A DNA stretch of 64,000 bases, taken from positions 9,169-73,168 of the forward strand of contig CAKSLU010000006.1 of assembly GCA_934474225.1 (NCBI GenBank), written 5' to 3'. The DNA comes from an uncultured Eubacteriales bacterium (GTDB taxonomy: Bacteria > Bacillota > Clostridia > Oscillospirales > CAG-272). The translations under genes were made by a program, and so were the position numbers. Positions 33,503-41,665 of the stretch are shown here, piece by piece. The notes under the pieces were generated by a model. That model was not told the origin of the DNA and did no database searches. It saw only the letters and a list, made by a program, of their open reading frames with translations. Position 1 is the stretch's first letter, and each line of letters opens with the position of its first letter.

Positions 33503-34507
33503 TCAATACTCGATTCCGCTTGAAAGTTCGTCAATCGCGGCAAGTTCCTCTGCGGTGAACGCGGTGTTTCGGAGCGCGCCGAGGTTGTCGAGAATCTGCG
33601 CGGGCGAGGACGCACCGACCAGCACCGAGGTGACGGCTTTGCCGCGCAGCACCCAGGCAAGCGCCATTTCGGCAAGGGTCTGCCCGCGCGCGGCGGCAAG
33701 GCCGTTCAGCCCGCGGATACAGGCAAGCGTGTCGTCACCGAGTTTGGTTTGTTTGAGCGTCGCGTTGCGCGCGGCACGGCTGTCCTTCGGAATGCCGCCG
33801 AGATAGCGGTCGGTGAGCAGTCCCTGCGCCAGCGGGCTGAAGCAGATCACGCCCTTGCCCGACTGCGCCGCCGCCTCGAGCAGACCGTTCTTCTCGGGCA
33901 GACGGCAGAGGATGCTGTAGCGGTTCTGATTGATGATAAACGGCACATGCAGCGACGCGAGGATCGCGGCGGCGCGCTGCATGGTCGGTCCGTCGTAGTT
34001 GGACAGACCGACATAGAGCGCCTTGCCGGAACGCACAATCTGCGCAAGCGCCTCCATGCTTTCCTCGAGCGGCGTCTCGGGCGTCATGCGGTGGTGATAG
34101 AAGATGTCCACATAGTCAAGCCCCATGCGGCGCAGGCTCGCATCCAGGCTGGCGATCAGATATTTGCGGCTGCCGCCGCTGCCGTAAGGCCCCTCCCACA
34201 TGTCATAGCCCGCCTTGGTGCTGATGATCAGCTCATCGCGGTAGGGGTGCAGATCCTCGCGCAGGATGCGTCCGAAGTTCTCCTCGGCGCTGCCCGGCAC
34301 GGGGCCGTAGTTGTTGGCGAGGTCAAAATGCGTGATGCCGTGGTCAAATGCCACAAGGCACATCTCGCGCGCGTTGTCATAGGCGTTGACCGAACCGAAG
34401 TTCTGCCACAGGCCGAGGCTGACGCGCGGCAGTTTCAGCCCCGAGCGGCCGCAGGGCGCGTATTCCATCTGCGTATAGCGCGCATCGCTTGCTTTGTAAA
34501 GGCTCAT
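33503..34507 (-). CDS. Aldo/keto reductase, YghZ-like
   Basis: An NADPH-dependent reductase of 334 residues with the family tetrad: Asp in HFDLANNYGP (and Tyr), Lys in IISTKAGYDMW, and His in FYHHRM. MEYAPCGRSGLKLPRVSLGLWQ and LVAFDHGITHFDLANNYG are close to the L-glyceraldehyde-3-phosphate reductase (YghZ) subgroup, which reduces glyceraldehyde 3-phosphate and methylglyoxal. The cofactor segment SVLVGASSPAQILDN is near the end. ATG 34507 follows AAAAGGAG; an upstream in-frame start is antisense to the repeat half-site. It follows the mgl genes on the same strand. Confidence 0.92.
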   Translation of the reverse strand: MSLYKASDARYTQMEYAPCGRSGLKLPRVSLGLWQNFGSVNAYDNAREMCLVAFDHGITHFDLANNYGPVPGSAEENFGRILREDLHPYRDELIISTKAGYDMWEGPYGSGGSRKYLIASLDASLRRMGLDYVDIFYHHRMTPETPLEESMEALAQIVRSGKALYVGLSNYDGPTMQRAAAILASLHVPFIINQNRYSILCRLPEKNGLLEAAAQSGKGVICFSPLAQGLLTDRYLGGIPKDSRAARNATLKQTKLGDDTLACIRGLNGLAAARGQTLAEMALAWVLRGKAVTSVLVGASSPAQILDNLGALRNTAFTAEELAAIDELSSGIEY

Positions 34508-34527
34508 GGTTTTTCTCCTTTTCCGTC

Positions 34528-34578
34528 CCCTCGATTGACAAGGGCAGAAAGAGAGAACGCAACGCATTCTCTCTTTCT
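34528..34578. repeat. Half-site of the palindromic element plus perfect hairpin
   Basis: Positions 34528-34548 match the end of the 278-bp palindrome at 47993-48270 over 21 bases (CCCTCGATTGACAAGGGCAG and one more). It runs into a perfect 12-bp hairpin (34546-34557 with 34567-34578, arm AGAAAGAGAGAA). It may serve as terminator of the gene ending at 34598, though the T run is weak. No second end is found here. Confidence 0.65.
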
Positions 34579-34597
34579 CTTTTGTATTTGGTCGGTT

Positions 34598-34987
34598 TCA
34601 GGCTTCCGGACGGACGGCATCGACCCATTTGGCATAGAGCGTCATGCTGTCGGTGACCGTCTCGGTCGCGGGGTCAAAGGGGTAGATGCAATCCCTGTCC
34701 AGATACCAGCCGTCGAAGCGGTAGCCCTCGCGCGTCGGCGTCTCGGGCGAGACGCTCTCGCCGTGCAGCACGCGCACGCTCTCCACCGGGGTGCCGCCCT
34801 GCGTGTCGTAGGTCACGGTAAAGCCGTTGTGGCTGACCATGAACACGACGCAGAGCACCAGTGCGGCAATCAGCACGACAATGATGATGTCGAGCGTCTT
34901 CACCGACACCTTCACGCGGCTGTAGAGGCCGCCGCGCTTCGGTGCGGGGGATGTCTGTTCGGTTCTGATTTCGGGACTCTGATTCAT
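34598..34987 (-). CDS. Membrane-anchored protein with InlB B-repeat domain, 129 aa
   Basis: Residues 1-28 are cytosolic and hydrophilic, a membrane segment follows at about 33-52 (IIIVVLIAALVLCVVFMV), and the outside part is a Listeria-Bacteroides/InlB B-repeat: YDTQGGTPVESVRVLHGE, REGYRFDGWYLDRD, then TLYAKW. Such domains bind proteins or glycans or act as spacers. Its place between the sugar permease gene and the aldo/keto reductase suggests a link to sugar capture, but that is speculative. ATG 34987 has AAGGAAAACACAAG upstream, a weak site, 21 bases after the permease stop. Confidence 0.8.
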   Translation of the reverse strand: MNQSPEIRTEQTSPAPKRGGLYSRVKVSVKTLDIIIVVLIAALVLCVVFMVSHNGFTVTYDTQGGTPVESVRVLHGESVSPETPTREGYRFDGWYLDRDCIYPFDPATETVTDSMTLYAKWVDAVRPEA

Positions 34988-35008
34988 CTTGTGTTTTCCT
35001 TATGTTTA

Positions 35009-36094
35009 TTATTTCTTCACGAGGTACTTTCTCATGTCGATTGCGCAGGCGATGAGGATGATAAGACCCTTGATGATGTAGAGCATGTTTGCGGAGACCG
35101 ACAGGAAGTTGAGCCCTGCAAAGATGATTTGCAGCAGCAGAACGCCGATGACGATGCCGCTGATTTTACCCGTGCCGCCGACGAAGGATACGCCGCCGAT
35201 GACGCAGGCTGCGATAGCGTCGCACTCATAGTTCAGACCCGTGTTTGCCGAGCAGGAAGCGATGCGCGCGCCCTCGATGAAGCCGGTGACGCCGTACATA
35301 GCGCCCGCAAGGACGAAGACGAGAACGATGGTGAGGAAGACGTTGACGCCGGAGACGTTTGCCGCTTCTTCATTGGAGCCGACGGCAAACATGTTCTTGC
35401 CGAAGGTGGTCTTGTTCCAGATGACCCACATCAGCGCCGTGAGAATGACGGCGTAGAGCACATATTTCGGCACGGCAACGCCGCCGATGGTGAAGAGCGT
35501 GCCGCGGACAAACTCGGTGTAGGATGCATCGAGACCCGACAGCGTCTGCCCGTTGTTGGTGCCAATCATGAGGTACATCAGCACCGAGCCGAAGACGATC
35601 AGCTGCGTGGACAGCGTGACGATGAAGGGATGCAGCTTGAACTTCGCCACGAAGAAGCCGTTGACGAGGCCGACCAGCGCGCCGACCGCCACGACGATGA
35701 GGAACACGAGCCACAGCGGCATGACGCCGAGGTTCGGGAACATCTTGTTGGAGTAGCTGGCGACCTGCAGGAGCGATGCCGCGATGCAGGCGGTCAGACC
35801 GACGCATCGACCTGCCGAAATATCCGTACCGGTGAGGACGATAGCGCCGCCGATGCCGAGCGCAATCGGGAGCTTCGCTGCGGTCAGCGAAATGATGTTG
35901 ATGATGGACGGCAGCTTGATGAATGCCGGCACCTTGATGGCGATGAAGATCACCGCGATGGCGATGATGATGTACATCGCGTTGTTAATAAGCGCACCGC
36001 TGATTGCACGGCGCTTATCCGCGCCCTCCATCGCCTTAAATTCGGCGAAGCGGTCGCCGAGCGTCTTTTTCTTGACTGCGTTGATTTCTGACAT
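35009..36094 (-). CDS. mglC: Sugar ABC transporter permease, MglC-like
   Basis: An integral membrane subunit of the galactose/ribose type (361 residues), about eight to ten membrane spans. The motif region AAKLPIALGIGGAIVLTGTDIS and GLVNGFFVAKFKLHPFIVTL and the conserved EEAANVSGVNV loop are family-typical (BPD_transp_2). ATG 36094 (MSEINAVKKK) has GAGGTTGG upstream; a GTG at 36112 overlaps the previous stop but lacks a site. It follows the ATPase by 14 bases and belongs to the binding-protein/ATPase/permease operon starting at 38803. Confidence 0.92.
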   Translation of the reverse strand: MSEINAVKKKTLGDRFAEFKAMEGADKRRAISGALINNAMYIIIAIAVIFIAIKVPAFIKLPSIINIISLTAAKLPIALGIGGAIVLTGTDISAGRCVGLTACIAASLLQVASYSNKMFPNLGVMPLWLVFLIVVAVGALVGLVNGFFVAKFKLHPFIVTLSTQLIVFGSVLMYLMIGTNNGQTLSGLDASYTEFVRGTLFTIGGVAVPKYVLYAVILTALMWVIWNKTTFGKNMFAVGSNEEAANVSGVNVFLTIVLVFVLAGAMYGVTGFIEGARIASCSANTGLNYECDAIAACVIGGVSFVGGTGKISGIVIGVLLLQIIFAGLNFLSVSANMLYIIKGLIILIACAIDMRKYLVKK

Positions 36095-36108
36095 GTGTCC
36101 AACCTCTT

Positions 36109-37638
36109 TCACGCAAATTTGGCGGCGAGCGCCATGATTTCTTCCTGGGTGGTGTTGTTTGCATCCACCTCACCGGCGAGTCTGCCGCCCGACATGACGA
36201 GGATGCGGTCGCAGACGCCGAGCAGCTCGGGCATCTCGGACGAGACCATGATGACCGTCTTGCCCTCTCTTGCAAGGTCAAGGATCAGCTCATAAATCTC
36301 ATACTTTGCGCCGACATCAATGCCGCGCGTCGGCTCATCCAGCAGCAGCACCGTCGGCTCGGTCAGCAGCCATCTGCCGAGAATGACCTTCTGCTGGTTG
36401 CCGCCCGACAGCGAGCGGATTTTGGTCTCCTGCGTCGGGGTCTTGATGTGCATGGCCCGAATAGCCCAGTCGGTCTTCTCCTTCATCCGCTTATCGCTGA
36501 GGAAGGGACCTTTTCTGTAGTTCTTCAGGCTGGATATCGTCGTGTTCTCGCGGATATTCAGGATGCCGAAGATGCCGGTTGCGCGGCGCTCCTCGGTGAG
36601 CAGCGCAAAGCCGTTTTTAATCGACTCCCGCGCGTTGCGGTTGCGAATCGGCTTGCCGCAGAGTTTCATTTCGCCATGCTTGCGCGTGGCGACGCCGAAG
36701 ATATTTTCGAGCAGCTCCGTGCGCCCCGAGCCGTCCAGCCCCGCCACGCCGATGATTTCGCCGCGGCGCGCCTTGAAGGACACATCATTCAGCTTGGAAT
36801 AGAGTGCCGTAATATGTTCTGCCTCAAACAGCACATCGCCGATGGGATGCTCCTTCGGCGGATAGCGGTTGGTCAGCTCGCGGCCGACCATGAGGCGAAT
36901 GATCTCGTTCATTGTCAGTTCGGCGGCGGGGCGGGTTGCCACCCAGGTGCCGTCGCGCATGATGGTGACTTCATCCGAAATGCGGAGGATCTCCTCCATT
37001 TTGTGCGAGATGTAGATAATCCCGCAGCCCTCTGCACGCAGCATGTTGATGATGCGGAAGAGGTGCTCGACTTCCTGCTCGGTGAGCGAGGAGGTCGGCT
37101 CGTCAAATACGATCACCTTGGCGTTGTAGGACACCGCCTTGGCAATCTCGACCATCTGCCGCTGCGAGACCGACATCTTGCTCATGACGGTCTTCGGGTC
37201 GACATCCAGTCCGAGCTTTGCAAACAGTTCCTTGGTCGCGGTATACATCTTTTTCTCGCTGGTGAGCGGGATGCCGGGCGCGACCTTCGGGAATCTGCCA
37301 AGCCACATATTGTCCATGACATTGCGCTTGAGCGCCTGGTTCAGCTCCTGATGCACCATGGCAATGCCGTTTTCCAGTGCCTCCTTGGAGTTTGCAAAGT
37401 TGACTTCTCTGCCATCCAGGTACACATGTCCGCTGTCCTTGGTATACACGCCGAACAGGCACTTCATCAGCGTCGATTTGCCGGCGCCGTTCTCCCCCAT
37501 CAGGGCATGGACGGTGCCTGCTTTCACGGTCAGCGAAACATTGTCCAGCGCCTTGACGCCGGGAAACGTCTTGTTGATATTCTCCATGCGCAGAAGCACA
37601 TTTGCCTCTGCCTGCGTCTGATTTGTTCTTTGTTCCAT
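36109..37638 (-). CDS. mglA: Sugar ABC transporter ATP-binding protein, MglA-like
   Basis: A double-ATPase of 509 residues. Domain 1 has the Walker A GENGAGKST, Q-loop region, SVSQRQM signature near 162 and Walker B VIVFDEPTSSL. Domain 2 has a degenerate A site AGLDGSGRTEL, the signature LSGGNQQKV and Walker B VLLLDEPTRGID. This unequal pair is the hallmark of MglA/RbsA-type sugar importers. ATG 37638 has AGGTGG upstream; the frame is open 9 bases further. Together with the Ca-loop binding protein it suggests galactose or glucose uptake. Confidence 0.94.
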   Translation of the reverse strand: MEQRTNQTQAEANVLLRMENINKTFPGVKALDNVSLTVKAGTVHALMGENGAGKSTLMKCLFGVYTKDSGHVYLDGREVNFANSKEALENGIAMVHQELNQALKRNVMDNMWLGRFPKVAPGIPLTSEKKMYTATKELFAKLGLDVDPKTVMSKMSVSQRQMVEIAKAVSYNAKVIVFDEPTSSLTEQEVEHLFRIINMLRAEGCGIIYISHKMEEILRISDEVTIMRDGTWVATRPAAELTMNEIIRLMVGRELTNRYPPKEHPIGDVLFEAEHITALYSKLNDVSFKARRGEIIGVAGLDGSGRTELLENIFGVATRKHGEMKLCGKPIRNRNARESIKNGFALLTEERRATGIFGILNIRENTTISSLKNYRKGPFLSDKRMKEKTDWAIRAMHIKTPTQETKIRSLSGGNQQKVILGRWLLTEPTVLLLDEPTRGIDVGAKYEIYELILDLAREGKTVIMVSSEMPELLGVCDRILVMSGGRLAGEVDANNTTQEEIMALAAKFA

Positions 37639-37662
37639 AGCAACCACCTAACTCAAAGTTTT

Positions 37663-37692
37663 GTAAAAGGGGCGGAAGACCGCCCCTTTTAC
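37663..37692 (-). terminator. Intercistronic hairpin between mglB and mglA
   Basis: A perfect 13-bp stem GTAAAAGGGGCGG/CCGCCCCTTTTAC with a 4-base loop in the 94-base gap. The following T-poor sequence suggests partial termination or 3'-end protection, which would favour binding protein over ATPase and permease. Confidence 0.65.
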
Positions 37693-37732
37693 CCCTTCGG
37701 GCGCGAGCGCACGCCCATTTGTCTCTTGCCTA

Positions 37733-38803
37733 TCAGTTCTCGCCCGTATAAGTTGCGTAAGGAATGTTGACTCTCCAGGTACCGATGACATTGGCGCTGT
37801 CCACGCCGTCAAAGGTTGCCTTGCCGTCACGGAAGTTCTGCGCCAGCTGCACCAGCGTCTTTGCCATGCCTTCCGCATCCTGCTTGATGGTACCGATCAT
37901 CGAGCCGCCTGCGATTGCGTTCTTGGCTGCGTCGGTTGCGTCCACGCCGAAGACCGGGATGACCTTGCCGTTTGCGGTGTTGTAGCCTGCTGCCTGGAGT
38001 GCGGCGATTGCGCCGAGCGCCATCTCATCGTTGTTGGCGATGACCAGCTCGATCATATTGCCGTTTGCCTCGCTGTACTGTGCGAGTGCCGTGCTCATGT
38101 AGTTGGTTGCAGCCGCAGAGGACCACAGACCGTCCTGGTCAACAAGATACTTGTCGGTGTTGGAAGCATCGTAGAACTCGAGGAACGGCTTGCCTGCCGC
38201 CGTGAGGACTGCATTGCAGTCGTCCACGCCGTACTGGGTGCGGGCGATTGCCTCCATGTTGCCTTCCTGACCCTTGAACATGACATAGCTGATCTTGCCG
38301 TCGCCGTTGAGGTCGACCTTGCCGTAGTTCTCAACGAGGTATTCGCCGATCATCTTGCCCTGCATGTGACCTGCCATCTCATAGTCGGTGCCGACGAAGA
38401 CGCACTTGTCATAGCTGGATACGACCGACTCGTCAACCGAACGGTTGAAGAAGACGACCGGAATCTTGGCAGCCTTTGCGAGGTTGACGATGTTCTGCGC
38501 CGCGTCGTTCGAGCCGGTGTCAACAACGTTGACGATCAGCATCGAGGAGCCCTTGGCGATTGCCGTCTGGACCTGCTCGGTCTGCGTGGTCTGGTTGCCG
38601 TTTGCATCGTAGTTGTTGAACTCGATGTTGTTTGCCTTCAGGAAGGAGTCCATTGCGGAGCGCACGCTCGAAATGTACGTATCGCTGAAGGTGTAGTAGA
38701 AGACAGAAACCTCACCCGTCTTCTTGTCCCCGTCGTTCTGTCCGCAAGCTGCGAAGCTGAATACGAGAAGGACTGCGAGAAGAATTGCCGTTAACTTTTT
38801 CAT
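37733..38803 (-). CDS. mglB: Galactose/glucose-binding lipoprotein, MglB-like
   Basis: A periplasmic-binding-protein of 356 residues anchored as a lipoprotein: MKKLTAILLAVLLVFSF, lipobox FAAC with the Cys near residue 20. Residues about 164-172 read DLNGDGKIS, an EF-hand-like calcium loop unique to MglB-type glucose/galactose-binding proteins, and the sequence KGQEGNMEAIART follows. Sugar contacts typical of the fold lie in VIANNDEMALGAI and VFGVDATDAAKNAI. ATG 38803 has GGAGG upstream. It starts the mglBAC operon; a paralogous lipoprotein lies just upstream in the sensor operon. Confidence 0.94.
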   Translation of the reverse strand: MKKLTAILLAVLLVFSFAACGQNDGDKKTGEVSVFYYTFSDTYISSVRSAMDSFLKANNIEFNNYDANGNQTTQTEQVQTAIAKGSSMLIVNVVDTGSNDAAQNIVNLAKAAKIPVVFFNRSVDESVVSSYDKCVFVGTDYEMAGHMQGKMIGEYLVENYGKVDLNGDGKISYVMFKGQEGNMEAIARTQYGVDDCNAVLTAAGKPFLEFYDASNTDKYLVDQDGLWSSAAATNYMSTALAQYSEANGNMIELVIANNDEMALGAIAALQAAGYNTANGKVIPVFGVDATDAAKNAIAGGSMIGTIKQDAEGMAKTLVQLAQNFRDGKATFDGVDSANVIGTWRVNIPYATYTGEN

Positions 38804-38854
38804 AACTGAACCTCCGAAAAAAATTTTAGGGCGCCAAGCCCTCTTGACACCCTA

Positions 38855-38883
38855 ATTATAAGAAATATGCGATTCGATTGAAA
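38855..38883 (-). promoter_or_regulatory. Promoter of the mglBAC operon
   Basis: On the minus strand TTTCAA (38883-38878), 17-base spacer, TATAAT (38860-38855), about 50 bases before the mglB start. An imperfect inverted repeat AGAAAT...AATTTCT (about 38861-38894) overlaps the -35, a possible operator for the response regulator. Confidence 0.6.
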
Positions 38884-38966
38884 TAGAATTTCTTATGCAC
38901 CTTGTTGAAAAATCAACGGCGAATTGTACATATACGACGAAGTCGATTTTATATTTTTGTGCATTT

Positions 38967-39932
38967 TCACTCAAAGCGATAAAGAATCTTCTGAATATCC
39001 GGCTCAAACATGTTGGCGCCCGTGACCACGGTGGTCGCCGTATCGACATTTTTGTCAACGGCGCGCCCCGCCACGACATCGCAGGCGGACGCCACGCCGA
39101 GATAGCCCATGGCAAAGGGATTCTGCACGATCAGCGCGTCCATCTCGCCGGTCTCCAGCATGGCAACCGACTGCACATTGCTGTCAAAGCCGACGGCATA
39201 CACGCCTGCCGCCGTACCGAGCTCCTGCATGGCATAGCCCACGCCGAGCGTCATCCACTCATTGAAGCCGACCAGCACATTGATGTCGGGATGCTCCCGC
39301 ATCATGGACATGGCGGTGAGCTTGGCAATTTCCGCATCCGAGGCGACATGCACCGAGGCGACAATCTCGATGTTCGCCGCATCGGCGGCGCGGTCGCGGA
39401 AGCCCGCCTCGCGGCTGCTGCCGTTTTCGGTATTCTCGTCGTAGTTGACAAGCCCCACCTTGAGCGGCTTGTCCGTCCCCATGCCGTCGAGCACCGCCTC
39501 GCAGACCATTTTGCCCGCGGCATAGTTGTCCGTGCCGATGAAGCATGCTGCCATCTCGGTGTCCGCGCTGCTGTCAATCAAAATGACCTTCACGCCGCGG
39601 CGCACCGCATCTTCGAGGTGCTTTTTCGTGGCGTAGCGGTCGATGGCAGAAAAGACAACCGCATCCGCGCCCGCCTCCACCGCTTCGTCGATCATGCGGT
39701 TCTGCGTGGCGTAGTCCTCCTCGTTTGCCGGTCCCTCGAAAATCGCCGTCACGCCGTTTTCCACAGCGGCGGCGCTGACCCCGGCGCGCACGCTCTTCCA
39801 GAAGTCCGAGTTTGTCCCCTTGGTGATGACATAGACGACCGTCTCCGTTTTTTGATATGCCCCGCAGGACGCAAACATAAGGCACAGCGTCAAAAGAAGC
39901 GCGGCACATGCCGCAAATCGCCGTTTTTTCAT
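38967..39932 (-). CDS. Second sugar-binding lipoprotein, paired with the histidine kinase
   Basis: A 321-residue lipoprotein (MKKRRFAACAALLLTLC, lipobox FASC) of the periplasmic-binding-protein type I family: VVYVITKGTNSDFWKSVRAG, KVILIDSSAD, FIGTDNYAAGKMVCEAVLD, GFNEWMTLGVGYAM. It lacks the calcium loop of MglB. ATG 39932 overlaps the kinase stop (ATGA), which couples its expression to the kinase. In many YesMN systems such a protein acts as the ligand sensor for the kinase, so I infer a sensory role, not a transport role, although both are possible. Confidence 0.88.
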   Translation of the reverse strand: MKKRRFAACAALLLTLCLMFASCGAYQKTETVVYVITKGTNSDFWKSVRAGVSAAAVENGVTAIFEGPANEEDYATQNRMIDEAVEAGADAVVFSAIDRYATKKHLEDAVRRGVKVILIDSSADTEMAACFIGTDNYAAGKMVCEAVLDGMGTDKPLKVGLVNYDENTENGSSREAGFRDRAADAANIEIVASVHVASDAEIAKLTAMSMMREHPDINVLVGFNEWMTLGVGYAMQELGTAAGVYAVGFDSNVQSVAMLETGEMDALIVQNPFAMGYLGVASACDVVAGRAVDKNVDTATTVVTGANMFEPDIQKILYRFE

Positions 39933-41665
39933 GCCTCGTCCTCCTTTTCCACGCGCGGCAGCCGCACGGTGACGCAGGTGCCCGCATCCAGCTCGCTGCG
40001 GATGGTGATGCCGTAGCGCTCGCCGAAGAAAATCTTCAATCGGTCGTTCACATTTTTGATGCCGATGCCGCTGGAATCGCTGCGCTCCTTCTTGAGAATC
40101 GCGGCGCACTGCGCCTCGGTCATGCCGACACCGTTGTCTTCCACTTCAATGAGAATATCGGCGGTGTCCGCATCGGCTGCCTCGGGATCGCGACGGACGC
40201 GCACCGTAATCACGCCGTCGTCCGGCATGTTGCCGATGCCGTGATAGATGGCGTTTTCAATCAGCGGCTGAATCGTGATTTTGTTGCACAGATAGCCGAG
40301 CAGCGCCTCGTCCACCTCAAAGCTGTAGGCAAAGCGGTCGCGATAGCGATAGCTCTGAATGACGAGATAGCTCTCCGCATGGCGCAGCTCGTCCCGAATC
40401 GGAATCAGCTCGTGCCCGCGGCTGATGCTGATGCGGAAGAGGCGCGCCAGTGCGCTGATCATCCGGACGGCATCCTCGTTCTTCCCCTGCTCGCACATCC
40501 ACTGAATCGAATCCAGCGTGTTGTAGAGAAAATGCGGGTTGATCTGCGCCTGCAGCGCCTTCAGCTCGGTCTTGCGGAGCGAAAGCTCCTCTGCCTTGAT
40601 CTGCGCCATCAGCCCCTGCACCATGCCGACCATGTGCCCGAAGGAATCCGACAGCGTCTGCAGTTCGGTGACCGGCTCGTGCGGCGGCGCATAGGCATAG
40701 GTCTCCGCCGCGCGCTCAAACGCCTGCATGGCGCGCACGAGGCGGTTGACCGGGCGGTTGACGATGCGGGCATAGAGCAGCACTGTCGCCGCGGCAATCA
40801 GCACGCAGCAGAGCAGCACCGCCGCCACAAAGCGGATGACCGCCTGACGGCGCGAGGCTGCCACCTCGTCCGTATAACTGACGCCGACCACGCGCCAGCC
40901 GTCCGAGAGGGTGGCAACCGAGCGGATCGCATCGTCAAACAGATGCGCGCCATCGGCAAGGTGCAATACCTCCTCCACATTCTCGCGTCGGATGCCGGCA
41001 TAGAGCATCTGCTGCTGCGGGTGGTAGACGGTTTCGCCGTCCCGGTCGATCACATAGCAATAGCCGTGCTTGCCGTAGCCGACATTGTCGATATACTGCG
41101 CGATGCCCGAGAAACTGAAATCCACGGCAATGGCGGTCTCCTCACCGAAAACAGCGGCATCCAGCCGCCGCGTCAGCGTAACGACCCACGGAAAGTAGTT
41201 TTCATACAGATTGCCGACATGCGGCAGCGAGATGACGCATGCATCATTCGCGTCAAAGGCGCGCGCGTCAAAGGACAGGCTGCCCGCCGCGACGGACTTC
41301 ACCTGCCTGCCGCCCGCCGAGCACACCACAAGGCTCCCGTCCGCGCGCCAGAGCATGACCGCCTCCACATCGGTGTAAAGCCGCACGGCAACATCCAGTT
41401 CCCCGGCGCTGCCGAGGCTGTCCGCCGTTATCTCGGCGGCGATGCGGTTCAGTTTTTCTTCCATATTGGCAAGGTAGTTTTCAAGGGCGGCGGCGGTCTG
41501 CCGCGTCGCCTGCTCCGCGCGGGTGGAAGTATCCGCCGTCATCGCCTGCCCGTAAACGGCGACAAAGCTGACGGCGCCCACCGCCACAAAGACGGCGGCA
41601 GCCACGCCGAGCAGCGCCACGGTCAGCGCCGAGAGCCCGATGTGCCGCGATTTGTTAGCTTTCAT
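39929..41665 (-). CDS. Sensor histidine kinase, YesM family
   Basis: A 578-residue membrane kinase. Two membrane segments at about 10-38 and 278-300 enclose an outside sensor domain of about 235 residues (dCache-like). A HAMP region follows (RIVNRPVNRLVRAMQAFER), then the His_kinase dimer part with the phospho-acceptor His378 in INPHFLYNTLDSI, and the HATPase part with N-box PLIENAIYHGIG and G-box VEDNGVGMT, GIGIKNVNDRLKIFFG. Overlaps the response regulator at one end and the binding protein at the other, so the three are one unit. Confidence 0.93.
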   Translation of the reverse strand: MKANKSRHIGLSALTVALLGVAAAVFVAVGAVSFVAVYGQAMTADTSTRAEQATRQTAAALENYLANMEEKLNRIAAEITADSLGSAGELDVAVRLYTDVEAVMLWRADGSLVVCSAGGRQVKSVAAGSLSFDARAFDANDACVISLPHVGNLYENYFPWVVTLTRRLDAAVFGEETAIAVDFSFSGIAQYIDNVGYGKHGYCYVIDRDGETVYHPQQQMLYAGIRRENVEEVLHLADGAHLFDDAIRSVATLSDGWRVVGVSYTDEVAASRRQAVIRFVAAVLLCCVLIAAATVLLYARIVNRPVNRLVRAMQAFERAAETYAYAPPHEPVTELQTLSDSFGHMVGMVQGLMAQIKAEELSLRKTELKALQAQINPHFLYNTLDSIQWMCEQGKNEDAVRMISALARLFRISISRGHELIPIRDELRHAESYLVIQSYRYRDRFAYSFEVDEALLGYLCNKITIQPLIENAIYHGIGNMPDDGVITVRVRRDPEAADADTADILIEVEDNGVGMTEAQCAAILKKERSDSSGIGIKNVNDRLKIFFGERYGITIRSELDAGTCVTVRLPRVEKEDEA

